Of a stretch of 64,000 nt of DNA, positions 27,129-40,369 are shown piece by piece. The DNA is from Crossaster papposus. Lineage: Eukaryota; Echinodermata; Asteroidea; Velatida; Solasteridae. The position numbers were made by a program, and so were the translations under genes. Within the stretch, counting starts at the first letter, position 1. Each line of letters begins with the position of its first letter. The stretch covers positions 248,001-312,000 of the forward strand of contig JBAIAA010000808.1 of the NCBI GenBank assembly GCA_037893245.1. Reading direction: 5' to 3'. The notes beneath the pieces were generated by a model. That model worked only from the letters and a program-made list of their open reading frames with translations. It did no database searches and was not told the origin of the DNA.

Positions 27129-28749
27129 CTGTTCCTTTTGAGCAGGCTGAGTGAGGTGTAGATCAGACACGTGGATATACTCTATCTCTGTCTTCTACCT
27201 CTGTTGTTCCTTCTGAGCGGGCTGAGTGAGGTGTAGATCAGACACGTGGATATACTCTATCTGTGTCTTCTACCTCTGCTGTTCCTTCTGAGCAGGCTGA
27301 GTAAGGTGTAGATCAGACACGTGGATATACTATATCTATGTCTTCTACCTCCGATGTTCCTTCTGAGCAGGCTGAGTGAGGTGTAGATCAGACACGTGGA
27401 TATACTCTATCTCTGTCTTCTACCTCTGCTCTTCCTTCTGAGCAGGCTGAGTGAGACACGTGGATATACTCTATCTCTGTCTTCTACCTCTGCTGTTCCT
27501 TCTGAGCAGGCTGAGTGAGGTGTAGATCAGACACGTCGATATACTCTATCTCTGTCTTCTACCTCTGCTGTTCCTTCTGAGCAGGCTGAGTGAGGTGTAG
27601 ATCAGACACGTGGATATACTCTATCTCTGTCTTCTACCTCTGCTTTTCCTTCTGATCAGGCTGAGTGAGGTGTAGATCAGACACGTGGATATACTCTATC
27701 TCTGTCTTCTACATCTGCTGTTCCTTCTGAGCGGGCTGAATGAGACACGTGGATATACTCTATCTCTGTCTTCTACCTCTGCTGTTCCTTTTGAGCAGGC
27801 TGACTGAGGTGTAGAACAGACACGTGGATATTCTCTATCTTTGTCTTCTACCTCTGCTTTTCCTTCTGATCAGGCTGATTGAGATGTAAATCAGACACGT
27901 GGATATACTCTATCTCTGTCTTCTACATCTGCTGTTCCTTTTGAGCAGACTGAGTGAGGTGTAGATCAAACACGTGGATATACTCTATCTCTGTCTTCTA
28001 CCTCTGCTGTTCCTTCTGAGCGGGCTGAGTGAGGTGTAGATCGGACACGTGGATATAACGCTATCTGTGTCTTCTACCTCTGCTGTTCCTTCTGAGCAGG
28101 CTGAGTGAGACAAGTGGATATACTCTATCTCTGTCTTCTACCTCTGCTGTTCCTTCTGAGCAGGCTGAGTGAGGTGTAGATCAGACACGTGGATATACTA
28201 TATATATGTCTTCTACCTCCGATGTTCCTTCTGAGCAGGCTGAGTGAGGTGTAGATCAGACACGTGGATATAATCTATCTCTGTCTTCTACCTCTGCTGT
28301 TCCTTCTGAGCAGGCTGACTGAGGTGTAGATCAGACACGTGGATATACTCTATCTCTGTCTTCTACTTCTGCTGTTCCTTCTGAGCAGGCTGAGTGAGAC
28401 ACGTGGATATACTATATCTCCGTCTTCTACCTCTGCTGTTCCTTCTGAGCAGGCTGAGTGAGGTGTAGATCAGACACGTGGATATACTCTATCTCTGTAT
28501 TCTATCTCTGCTGTTCCTTCTGAGCATGCTGAGTGAGGTGTAGATCAGACACGTGGATATACTCTATATATGTCTTCTACCTCTGCTGTTCCTTCTGAGT
28601 AGGCTGAGTGAGAGACGTGGATATACTCTATCTCTGTCTTCTACCTCTGCTGTTCCTTTTGAGCAGGCTGAGTGAGGTGTAGATCAGACACGTGGGTATA
28701 CTCTATCTCTGGCTTCTACCTCTGTTGTTCATTCTGAGCAGGCCGAGTG

Positions 28750-30670
28750 AGGTGTAGATCAGACACGTGGATATACTCTATATATGTCTTCTACCTCTGC
28801 TGTTCCTTCTGAGTAGGCTGAGTGAGAGACGTGGATATACTCTATCTCTGTCTTCTACCTCTGCTGTTCCTTCTGAGCAGGCTGAGTGAGACACGTGGAT
28901 ATACTCTATCTCTGTCTTCTACCTCTGCTGTTCTTTCTGAGCAGGCTGAGTGAGACACGTGGATATACTCTATCTCTGTATTCTACATCTGCTGTTCCTT
29001 TTGAGCAGGCTGAGTGAGGCGTAGATCAGACACGTGGATATACTCCATCTCTGTCTTCTACCTCTGCTGTTCCTTCTGAGCAGGCTGAGTGAGGTGTAGA
29101 TCATACACGTGGATATACTCTATCTCTGTCTTCTACCTCTGATGTTCCTTCTGAGCAGGCTGAGTGAGGTGTAGATCAGACACGTGGATATACTCTATCT
29201 CTGTCTTCTACCTCTGCTGTTCCTTCTGTGCAGGCTGACTGAGGTGTAGATCAGACACGTGGATATCCTCTATCTCTGTATTCTACCTCTGCTGTTTCTT
29301 CTGAGCAGGCTGAGTGAGACACGTGGATATACTATATCTCTGTCTTCCACCTATGCTGTTCCTTCTGAGCAGGCTGAGTGAGACACGTGGATATACTCTA
29401 TCTCTGTCTTCTACCTCTGCTGTTCCTTCTGAGCAGGCTGAGTGAGACACGTGGATATACTATATCTCTGTCTTCTACCTATGCTGTTCCTTCTGAGCAG
29501 GCTGAGTGAGACACGTGGATATACTCTATCTCTGTCTTCTACCTCTGCTGTTCCTTCTGAGCAGGCTGAGTGAGACACGTGGATATACTCTATCTCTGTC
29601 TTCTACCTCTGCAGTTCCTTCTGAGCGGGCTGAGTGAGGTGTAGATCAGACACGTGGATATACTCTATCTCTGTCTTCTACCTCTGCTGTTCCTTCTGAG
29701 CAGGCTGAGTGAGGTGTAGATCAGACACGTGGATATACTCTATCTCTGTCTTCTACCTCTGCGTTTCCTTCTGAGCAGGCTGAGTGAGGTGTAGATCAGA
29801 CACGTGGATATACTCTATCTCTGTCTTCTACATCTGCAGTTCCTTCTGAGCGGGCTGAGTGAGGTGTAGATCAGACACGTGGATATACTCTATCTCTGTC
29901 TTCTACCTCTGCTGTTCCTTCTGAGCAGGCTGAGTGAGGTGTAGATCAGACACGTGGATATACTCTATCTCTGTCTTCTACCTCTGCGTTTCCTTCTGAC
30001 CAGGCTGAGTGAGGTGTAGATCAGACACGTGGATATACTCTATCTCTGTCTTCTACCTCTGCTGTTCCTTCTGAGCAGGCTGAGTGAGGTGTAGATCAGA
30101 CACGTGGATATACTCTATCTCTGTCTTCTACCTCTGATGTTCCTTCTGAGCAGGCTGAGTGAGGTGTAGATCAGACACGTGGATATACTCTATCTCTGTC
30201 TTCTACCTCTGCTGTTCCTTCTGTGCAGGCTGACTGAGGTGTAGATCAGACACGTGGATATCCTCTATCTCTGTATTCTACCTCTGCTGTTCCTTCTGAG
30301 CAGGCTGAGTGAGACACGTGGATATACTATATCTCTGTCTTCTACCTATGCTGTTCCTTCTGAGCAGGCTGAGTGAGACACGTGGATATACTCTATCTCT
30401 GTCTTCTACCTCTGCTGTTCCTTCTGAGCAGGCTGAGTGAGACACGTGGATATACTCTATCTCTGTCTTCTACCTCTGCAGTTCGTTCTGAGCGGGCTGA
30501 GTGAGGTGTAGATCAGACACGTGGATATACTCTATCTCTGTTTTCTACCTCCGATGTTCCTTCTGAGCAGGCTGAGTGAGGTGTAGATCAGACACGTGGA
30601 TATACTCTATCTCTGTCTTCTACCTATGCTGTTCCTTCTGAGCAGGCTGAGTGAGGTGTAGATGAGACAC
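28750..30670 (+). repeat. Block duplicated at about 33.31-35.23 kb
   Basis: GGATATCC markers at 29261 and 30256 match those at 33818 and 34813 at a constant offset of 4557 bp, with the same order of CTGCAGTTCC and GCGTTTCC variants. One base is missing in the later copy near 33429 (CCTCTGAG for CCTTCTGAG). The match ends where the 30.66 kb copy has a CACGTCG monomer and the other does not. Confidence 0.78.
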
Positions 30671-32163
30671 GTCGATATACTCTATCTCTGTCTTCTACAT
30701 CTGCTGTTCCTTCTGAGCAGGCTGAGTGAGGTGGAGATCAGACACGTGGATATACTCTATCTCTGTCTTCTACCTCTGCTGTTCTTTCTGAGCAGGCTGA
30801 GTGAGACAAGTGGATATACTCTATCTCTGTCTTCTACCTCTGCTGTTCCTTCTGAGCAGGCTGAGTGAGACACGTGGATATACTCTATCTCTGTCTTCTA
30901 CCTCTGCAGTTCCTTCTGAGCGGGCTGAGTGAGGTGTAGATCAGACACGTGGATATACTCTATCTCTGTCTTCTACCTCTGCTGTTCCTTCTGAGCAGGC
31001 TGAGTGAGGTGTAGATCAGACACGTGGATATACTCTATCTCTGTCTTCTACCTCTGCGTTTCCTTCTGAGCAGGCTGAGTGAGGTGTAGATCAGACACGT
31101 GGATATACTCTATCTCTGTCTTCTACATCTGCAGTTCCTTCTGAGCGGGCTGAGTGAGGTGTAGATCAGACACGTGGATATACTCTATCTCTGTCTTCTA
31201 CCTCTGCTGTTCCTTCTGAGCAGGCTGAGTGAGGTGTAGATCAGACACGTGGATATACTCTATCTCTGTCTTCTACCTCTGCGTTTCCTTCTGAGCAGGC
31301 TGAGTGAGGTGTAGATCAGACACGTGGATATACTCTATCTCTGTCTTCTACCTCTGCTGTTCCTTCTGAGCAGGCTGAGTGAGGTGTAGATCAGACACGT
31401 GGATATACTCTATCTCTGTCTTCTACCTCTGATGTTCCTTCTGAGCAGGCTGAGTGAGGTGTAGATCAGACACGTGGATATACTCTATCTCTGTCTTCTA
31501 CCTCTGCTGTTCCTTCTGTGCAGGCTGACTGAGGTGTAGATCAGACACGTGGATATCCTCTATCTCTGTATTCTACCTCTGCTGTTCCTTCTGAGCAGGC
31601 TGAGTGAGACACGTGGATATACTATATCTCTGTCTTCTACCTATGCTGTTCCTTCTGAGCAGGCTGAGTGAGACACGTGGATATACTCTATCTCTGTCTT
31701 CTACCTCTGCTGTTCCTTCTGAGCAGGCTGAGTGAGACACGTGGATATACTCTATCTCTGTCTTCTACCTCTGCAGTTCGTTCTGAGCGGGCTGAGTGAG
31801 GTGTAGATCAGACACGTGGATATACTCTATCTCTGTTTTCTACCTCCGATGTTCCTTCTGAGCAGGCTGAGTGAGGTGTAGATCAGACACGTGGATATAC
31901 TCTATCTCTGTCTTCTACCTATGCTGTTCCTTCTGAGCAGGCTGAGTGAGGTGTAGATGAGACACGTCGATATACTCTATCTATGTCTTCTACATCTGCT
32001 GTTCCTTCTGAGCAGGCTGAGTGAGGTGGAGATCAGACACGTGGATATACTCTATCTCTGTCTTCTACCTCTGCTGTTCTTTCTGAGCAGGCTGAGTGAG
32101 ACACGTGGATATACTCTATCTCTGTCTTCTACCTCTGCTGTTCCTTCTGAGCAGGCTGAGTGA
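29574..32163 (+). repeat. 18-monomer HOR, 1295 bp, two copies
   Basis: 29574-30868 and 30869-32163 are adjacent direct copies (5 S plus 13 L each). GGATATCC lies at 30256 and 31551, and a CTGCAGTTCG variant is in both. The boundary can be placed at the monomer start because sequence beyond 32163 no longer follows sequence beyond 30868. Confidence 0.87.
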
Positions 32164-35100
32164 GGTGTAGATCAGACACGTCGATATACTCTATCTCTGT
32201 CTTCTGTCTCTGCTGTTCCTTCTGAGCAGGCTGAGTGAGGTGTAGATCAGACACGTGGATATACTCTATCTCTGTCTTCTACCTCTGCGATTCCTTCTGA
32301 TCAGGCTGAGTGAGGTGTAGATCAGACACGTGGATATACTCTATCTCTGTCTTCTACATGTGCTGTTCCTTCTGAGCGGGCTGAATGAGACACGTGGATA
32401 TACTCTATCTCTGTCTTCTACCTCTGCTGTTCCTTTTGAGCAGGCTGACTGAGGTGTAGAACAGACACGTGGATATACTCTATCTCTGTCTTCTACCTCT
32501 GCTTTTCCTTCTGATCAGGCTGATTGAGGTGTAGATCAGACACGTGGATATACTCTATCTCTGTCTTCTACCTCTGCTGTTCCTTCTGAGCAGGCTGAGT
32601 GAGACACGTGGATATACTATATCTCCGTCTTCTACCTCTGCTGTTCCTTCTGAGCAGGCTGAGTAAGGTGTAGATCAGACACCTGGATATACTCTATCTC
32701 TGTATTCTATCTCTGCTGTTCCTTCTGAGCAGGCTGAGTGAGACACGTGGATATACTCTATCTCTGTCTTCTACCTCTGCTGTTCCTTCTAAACAGGCTG
32801 AGTGAGGTGTAGATCAGACACGTGGATATACTCTATCTCTGTCTTCTACCTCTGCTTTTCCTTCTGATCAGGCTGAGTGAGGTGTAGATCAGACACGTGG
32901 ATATACTCTATCTCTGTCTTCTACATCTGCTGTTCCTTCTGAGCAGGCTGAATGAGACACGTGGATAGAATCTATCTCTGTCTTCTACCTCTGCTGTTCC
33001 TTTTGAGCAGGCTGACTGAGGTGTAGAACAGACACGTGGATATACTCTATCTCTGTCTTCTACCTCTGCTTTTCCTTCTGATCAGGCTGATTGAGGTGTA
33101 GATCAGACACGTGGATATACTATATCTCTGTCTTCTACCTCTGCTGTTCCTTCTGAGCAGGCTGAGTGAGACACGTGGATATACTATATCTCCGTCTTCT
33201 ACCTCTGCTGTTCCTTCTGAGCAGGCTGAGTGAGGTGTAGATCAGACACGTGGATATACTCTATCTCCGTATTCTATCTCTGCTGTTCCTTCTGAGCATG
33301 CTTAGTGAGGTGTAGATCAGACACGTGGATATACTCTATATATGTCTTCTACCTCTGCTGTTCCTTCTGAGTAGGCTGAGTGAGAGACGTGGATATACTC
33401 TATCTCTGTCTTCTACCTCTGCTGTTCCTCTGAGCAGGCTGAGTGAGACACGTGGATATACTCTATCTCTGTCTTCTACCTCTGCTGTTCCTTCTGAGCA
33501 GGCTGAGTGAGACACGTGGATATACTCTATCTCTGTATTCTACATCTGCTGTTCCTTTTGAGCAGGCTGAGTGAGGTGTAGATCAGACACGTGGATATAC
33601 TCCATCTCTGTCTTCTACCTCTGCTGTTCCTTCTGAGCAGGCTGAGTGAGGTGTAGATCATACACGTGGATATACTCTATCTCTGTCTTCTACCTCTGAT
33701 GTTCCTTCTGAGCAGGCTGAGTGAGGTGTAGATCAGACACGTGGATATACTCTATCTCTGTCTTCTACCTCTGCTGTTCCTTCTGTGCAGGCTGACTGAG
33801 GTGTAGATCAGACACGTGGATATCCTCTATCTCTGTATTCTACCTCTGCTGTTCCTTCTGAGCAGGCTGAGTGAGACACGTGGATATACTATATCTCTGT
33901 CTTCCACCTATGCTGTTCCTTCTGAGCAGGCTGAGTGAGACACGTGGATATACTCTATCTCTGTCTTCTACCTCTGCTGTTCCTTCTGAGCAGGCTGAGT
34001 GAGACACGTGGATATACTATATCTCTGTCTTCTACCTATGCTGTTCCTTCTGAGCAGGCTGAGTGAGACACGTGGATATACTCTATCTCTGTCTTCTACC
34101 TCTGCTGTTCCTTCTGAGCAGGCTGAGTGAGACACGTGGATATACTCTATCTCTGTCTTCTACCTCTGCAGTTCCTTCTGAGCGGGCTGAGTGAGGTGTA
34201 GATCAGACACGTGGATATACTCTATCTCTGTCTTCTACCTCTGCTGTTCCTTCTGAGCAGGCTGAGTGAGGTGTAGATCAGACACGTGGATATACTCTAT
34301 CTCTGTCTTCTACCTCTGCGTTTCCTTCTGAGCAGGCTGAGTGAGGTGTAGATCAGACACGTGGATATACTCTATCTCTGTCTTCTACATCTGCAGTTCC
34401 TTCTGAGCGGGCTGAGTGAGGTGTAGATCAGACACGTGGATATACTCTATCTCTGTCTTCTACCTCTGCTGTTCCTTCTGAGCAGGCTGAGTGAGGTGTA
34501 GATCAGACACGTGGATATACTCTATCTCTGTCTTCTACCTCTGCGTTTCCTTCTGAGCAGGCTGAGTGAGGTGTAGATCAGACACGTGGATATACTCTAT
34601 CTCTGTCTTCTACCTCTGCTGTTCCTTCTGAGCAGGCTGAGTGAGGTGTAGATCAGACACGTGGATATACTCTATCTCTGTATTCTACCTCTGATGTTCC
34701 TTCTGAGCAGGCTGAGTGAGGTGTAGATCAGACACGTGGATATACTCTATCTCTGTCTTCTACCTCTGCTGTTCCTTCTGTGCAGGCTGACTGAGGTGTA
34801 GATCAGACACGTGGATATCCTCTATCTCTGTATTCTACCTCTGCTGTTCCTTCTGAGCAGGCTGAGTGAGACACGTGGATATACTATATCTCTGTCTTCT
34901 ACCTATGCTGTTCCTTCTGAGCAGGCTGAGTGAGACACGTGGATATACTCTATCTCTGTCTTCTACCTCTGCTGTTCCTTCTGAGCAGGCTGAGTGAGAC
35001 ACGTGGATATACTCTATCTCTGTCTTCTACCTCTGCAGTTCGTTCTGAGCGGGCTGAGTGAGGTGTAGATCAGACACGTGGATATACTCTATCTCTGTTT

Positions 35101-35443
35101 TCTACCTCCGATGTTCCTTCTGAGCAGGCTGAGTGAGGTGTAGATCAGACACGTGGATATACTCTATCTCTGTCTTCTACCTATGCTGTTCCTTCTGAGC
35201 AGGCTGAGTGAGGTGTAGATGAGACACGTGGATATACTCTATCTCTGTCTTCTACCTCTGCTGTTCTTTCTGAGCAGGCTGAGTGAGACACGTGGATATA
35301 CTCTATCTCTGTCTTCTACCTCTGCTGTTCCTTCTGAGCAGGCTGAGTGAGGTGTAGATCAGACACGTCGATATACTCTATCTCTGTCTTCTACCTCTGC
35401 TGTTCCTTCTGAGCAGGCTGACTGAGGTGTAGATCAGACACGT

Positions 35444-38340
35444 GGATATCCTCTATCTCTGTATTCTACATCTGCTGTTCCTTCTGAGCAGGCTGAGTGA
35501 GACACGTGGATATACTATATCTCTGTCTTCTACCTATGCTGTTCCTTCTGAGCAGGCTGAGTGAGACACGTGGATATACTCTATCTCTGTCTTCTACCTC
35601 TGCTGTTCCTTCTGAGCAGGCTGAGTGAGACACGTGGATATACTCTATCTCTGTCTTCTACCTCTGCAGTTCGTTCTGAGCGGGCTGAGTGAGGTGTAGA
35701 TCAGACACGTGGATATACTCTATCTCTGTTTTCTACCTCCGATGTTCCTTCTGAGCAGGCTGAGTGAGGTGTAGATCAGACACGTGGATATACTCTATCT
35801 CTGTCTTCTACCTATGCTGTTCCTTCTGAGCAGGCTGAGTGAGGTGTAGATGAGACACGTCGATATACTCTATCTCTGTCTTCTACATCTGCTGTTCCTT
35901 CTGAGCAGGCTGAGTGAGGTGGAGATCAGACACGTGGATATACTCTATCTCTGTCTTCTACCTCTGCTGTTCTTTCTGAGCAGGCTGAGTGAGACACGTG
36001 GATATACTCTATCTCTGTCTTCTACCTCTGCTGTTCCTTCTGAGCAGGCTGAGTGAGGTGTAGATCAGACACGTCGATATACTCTATCTCTGTCTTCTAC
36101 CTCTGCTGTTCCTTCTGAGCAGGCTGAGTGAGGTGTAGATCAGACACGTGGATATACTCTATCTCTGTCTTCTACCTCTGCGATACCTTCTGATCAGGCT
36201 GAGTGAGGTGTAGATCAGACACGTGGATATACTCTATCTCTGTCTTCTACATGTGCTGTTCCTTCTGATCGGGCTGAATGAGACACGTGGATATACTCTA
36301 TCTCTGTCTTCTACCTCTGCTGTTCCTTTTGAGCAGGCTGACTGAGGTGTAGAACAGACACGTGGATATACTCTATCTCTGTCTTCTACCTCTGCTTTTC
36401 CTTCTGATCAGGCTGATTGAGGTGTAGATCAGACAGGTGGATATACTCTATCTCTGTCTTCTACCTCTGCTGTTCCTTCTGAGCAGGCTGAGTGAGACAC
36501 GTGGATATACTATATCTCCGTCTTCTACCTTTGCTGTTCCTTCTGAGCAGGCTGAGTAAGGTGTAGATCAGACACCTGGATATACTCTATCTCTGTATTC
36601 TATCTCTGCTGTTCCTTCTGAGCAGGCTGAGTGAGACACGTGGATATACTCTATCTCTGTCTTCTACCTCTGCTGTTCCTTCTAAACAGGCTGAGTGAGG
36701 TGTAGATCAGACACGTGGATATACTCTATCTCTGTCTTCTACCTTTGCTGTTCCTTCTGAGCAGGCTGAGTAAGGTGTAGATCAGACACCTGGATATACT
36801 CTATCTCTGTATTCTATCTCTGCTGTTCCTTCTGAGCAGGCTGAGTGAGACACGTGGATATACTCTATCTCTGTCTTCTACCTCTGCTGTTCCTTCTAAA
36901 CAGGCTGAGTGAGGTGTAGATCAGACACGTGGATATACTCTATCTCTGTCTTCTACCTCTGCTTTTCCTTCTGATCAGGCTGAGTGAGGTGTAGATCAGA
37001 CACGTGGATATACTCTATCTCTGTCTTTTACCTCTGCTGTTCCTTCTGTGCAGGCTGACTGAGGTGTAGATCAGACACGTGGATATCCTCTATCTCTGTA
37101 TTCTACCTCTGCTGTTCCTTCTGAGCAGGCTGAGTGAGACACGTGGATATACTATATCTCTGTCTTCTACCTATGCTGTTCCTTCTGAGCAGGCTGAGTG
37201 AGAAACGTGGATATACTCTATCTCTGTCTTCTACCTCTGCTGTTCCTTCTGAGCAGGCTGAGTGAGACACGTGGATATACTCTATCTCTGTCTTCTACCT
37301 CTGCAGTTCGTTCTGAGCGGGCTGAGTGAGGTGTAGATCAGACACGTGGATATACTCTATCTCTGTTTTCTACCTCCGATGTTCCTTCTGAGCAGGCTGA
37401 GTGAGGTGTAGATCATACACGTGGATATACTCTATCTCTGTCTTCTACCTATGCTGTTCCTTCTGAGCAGGCTGAGTGAGGTGTAGATGAGACACGTCGA
37501 TATACTCTATCTCTGTCTTCTACATCTGCTGTTCCTTCTGAGCAGGCTGAGTGAGGTGGAGATCAGACACGTGGATATACTCTATCTCTGTCTTCTACCT
37601 CTGCTGTTCTTTCTGAGCAGGCTGAGTGAGACACGTGGATATACTCTATCTCTGTCTTCTACCTCTGCTGTTCCTTCTGAGCAGGCTGAGTGAGGTGTAG
37701 ATCAGACACGTCGATATACTCTATCTCTGTCTTCTACCTCTGCTGTTCCTTCTGAGCAGGCTGAGTGAGGTGTAGATCAGACACGTGGATATACTCTATC
37801 TCTGTCTTCTACCTCTGCAATACCTTCTGATCAGGCTGAGTGAGGTGTAGATCAGACACGTGGATATACTCTATCTCTGTCTTCTACATGTGCTGTTCCT
37901 TCTGATCGGGCTGAATGAGACACGTGGATATACTCTATCTCTGTCTTCTACCTCTGCTGTTCCTTTTGAGCAGGCTGACTGAGGTGTAGAACAGACACGT
38001 GGATATACTCTATCTCTGTCTTCTACCTCTGCTTTTCCTTCTGATCAGGCTGATTGAGGTGTAGATCAGACACGTGGATATACTCTATCTCTGTCTTCTA
38101 CCTCTGCTGTTCCTTCTGAGCAGGCTGAGTGAGACACGTGGATATACTATATCTCCGTCTTCTACCTTTGCTGTTCCTTCTGAGCAGGCTGAGTAAGGTG
38201 TAGATCAGACACCTGGATATACTCTATCTCTGTATTCTATCTCTGCTGTTCCTTCTGAGCAGGCTGAGTGAGACACGTGGATATACTCTATCTCTGTCTT
38301 CTACCTCTGCTGTTCCTTCTAAACAGGCTGAGTGAGGTGT
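35444..38340 (+). repeat. 23-monomer HOR, 1637 bp, nearly two copies
   Basis: Markers repeat at 1637 bp (8 S plus 15 L): GGATATCC at 35444 and 37081, the GATGAGACACGTCG monomer at about 35850 and 37487, and CACCTGG at 36573 and 38210. Inside the first copy a three-monomer step of 214 bp (1 S plus 2 L), marked by ACCTTTGCTG at 36527 and 36741, is duplicated once more. Confidence 0.83.
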
Positions 38341-40345
38341 AGATCAGACACGTGGATATACTCTATCTCTGTCTTCTACCTCTGCTTTTCCTTCTGATCA
38401 GGCTGAGTGAGGTGTAGATCAGACACGTGGATATACTCTATCTCTGTCTTCTACATCTGCTGTTCCTTCTGAGCAGGCTGAATGAGACACGTGGATAGAA
38501 TCTATCTCTGTCTTCTACCTCTGCTGTTCCTTTTGAGCAGGCTGACTGAGGTGTAGAACAGACACGTGGATATACTCTATCTCTGTCTTCTACCTCTGCT
38601 TTTCCTTCTGATCAGGCTGATTGAGGTGTAGATCAGACACGTGGATATACTATATCTCTGTCTTCTACCTCTGCTGTTCCTTCTGAGCAGGCTGAGTGAG
38701 ACACGTGGATATACTATATCTCCGTCTTCTACCTCTGCTGTTCCTTCTGAGCAGGCTGAGTGAGGTGTAGATCAGACACGTGGATATACTCTATCTCTGT
38801 ATTCTATCTCTGCTGTTCCTTCTGAGCATGCATAGTGAGGTGTAGATCAGACACGTGGATATACTCTATATATGTCTTCTACCTCTGCTGTTCCTTCTGA
38901 GTCGGCTGAGTGAGAGACGTGGATATACTCTATCTCTGTCTTCTACCTCTGCTGTTCCTTCTGAGTGAGACACGTGACACATGAGACACAGGCTGAGTGA
39001 GACACGTGGATATACTCTATCTCTGTCTTCTACCTGTGCTGTTCCTTCTGAGCAGGCTGAGTGAGACACGTGGATATACTCTATCTCTGTATTATACATC
39101 TGCTGTTCCTTTTGAGCAGGCTGAGTGAGGTGTAGATCAGACACGTGGATATACTCCATCTCTGTCTTCTACCTCTGCTGTTCCTTCTGAGCAGGCTGAG
39201 TGAGGTGTATATCAGACACGTGGATATACTCTATCTCTGCATTCTACCGCTGCTGTTCCTTCTGAGCAGGCTGAGTGAGACACGTGGATATACTATATCT
39301 CTGTCTTCTACCTATGCTGTTCCTTCTGAGCAGGCTGAGTGAGACACGTGGATATACTCTATCTCTGTCTTCTACCTCTGCTGTTCCTTCTGAGCAGGCT
39401 GAGTGAGGTGTAGATCAGACACGTCGATATACTCTATCTCTGTCTTCTACCTCTGCTGTTCCTTCTGAGCAGGCTGAGTGAGGTGTAGATCAGACACGTG
39501 GATATACTCTATCTCTGTCTTCTACCTCTGCTTTTCCTTCTGATCAGGCTGAGTGAGGTGTAGATCAGACACGTGGATATACTCTATCTCTGTCTTCTAC
39601 ATCTGCTGTTCCTTCTGAGCGGGCTGAATGAGACACGTGGATATACTCTATCTCTGTCTTCTACCTCTGCTGTTCCTTTTGAGCAGGCTGACTGAGGTGT
39701 AGAACAGACACGTGGATATACTCTATCTTTGTCTTCTACCTCTGCTTTTCCTTCTGAGCAGGCTGAGTGAGGTGTAGATCAGACACGTGGATATACTATA
39801 TATATGTCTTCTACCTCCGATGTTCCTTCTGAGCAGGCTGGGTGAGGTGTAGATCAGACACGTGGATATAATCTATCTCTGTCTTCTACCTCTGCTGTTC
39901 CTTCTGAGCAGGCTGACTGAGGTGTAGATCAGACACGTGGATATACTCTATCTCTGTCTTCTACCTCTGCTGTTCCTTCTGAGCAGGCTGAGTGAGACAC
40001 GTGGATATACTATATCTCCGTCTTCTACCTCTGCTGTTCCTTCTGAGCAGGCTGAGTGAGGTGTAGATCAGACACGTGGATATACTCTATCTCTGTATTC
40101 TATCTCTGCTGTTCCTTCTGAGCATGCTGAGTGAGGTGTAGATCAGACACGTGGATATACTCTATATATGTCTTCTACCTCTGCTGTTCCTTCTGAGTAG
40201 GCTGAGTGAGAGACGTGGATATACTCTATCTCTGTCTTCTACCTCTGCTGTTCCTTCTGAGTGAGACACGTGACACATGAGACACAGGCTGAGTGAGACA
40301 CGTGGATATACTCTATCTCTGTCTTCTACCTGTGCTGTTCCTTCT
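38341..40345 (+). repeat. 87-bp-monomer domain left of the LINE
   Basis: Satellite with two GACACATGAG irregular monomers (38976, 40272). The LINE is inserted in the monomer following the second one, the variant with ACCTGTGCTG. Equivalent uninterrupted monomers are at about 26124-26160, 39019-39055 and 45369-45405. Confidence 0.85.
40341..40345 (+). repeat. Candidate LINE target-site duplication, left
   Basis: CTTCT at the 3' side of the element, repeated at 44087-44091. The empty satellite target contains it once (for example 26150-26154). The next base outward differs, so the duplication is 5 bp at most. CR1/L2-type elements commonly make short or no duplications. Confidence 0.6.
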
Positions 40346-40366
40346 CTATTCTCTATTCTCTATTTT
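40346..40366 (-). repeat. Heptamer microsatellite tail of the LINE
   Basis: Three heptamers, read on the plus strand as CTATTCT, CTATTCT, CTATTTT (40346-40352, 40353-40359, 40360-40366). In element sense they form AGAATAG-type repeats at the very 3' end instead of a poly(A) tract. Simple-repeat 3' tails are characteristic of CR1/L2-type LINEs and guide target-primed reverse transcription. The flanking TTCT (40342-40345) continues the heptamer phase. Confidence 0.8.
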
Positions 40367-40369
40367 ATT
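40364..40369 (-). promoter_or_regulatory. Polyadenylation-like signal AATAAA in LINE 3' end
   Basis: AATAAA in element sense, just upstream of the heptamer tail. The position is suitable for 3' processing of the element transcript, but the hexamer is short and the region AT-rich, so use is not proven. Confidence 0.4.

Larger units (their letters stand above)
1..40345 (+). repeat. 64/75-bp satellite array, left arm
   Basis: Uninterrupted head-to-tail satellite with every monomer in the same orientation; I saw no inverted block. Each monomer starts around GACACGTGG, continues with a pyrimidine-rich stretch of about 35 bases, and ends with a purine-rich stretch around GAGCAGGCTGAGTGA. The array is already in progress at base 1 and stops only at the LINE junction. 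Short 64-bp and long 75-bp monomers alternate in patterns specific to each HOR block. Divergence between neighbouring monomers is a few substitutions, whereas monomers one HOR period apart are nearly identical. No unique host sequence over 300 bases is present. Large heterochromatic location (pericentromeric or subtelomeric) is plausible for such an array but is inference. Confidence 0.97.

Noticed and set aside
1-40345. Dozens of 61-97 codon open frames on both strands of the left satellite arm
   Set aside because: They are translations of the satellite. L monomers are 75 bp (25 codons), so several frames stay open until an S monomer or the TAG in GTGTAGATC closes them. The same peptides recur with each HOR, on both strands, with no independent start context or codon signal.
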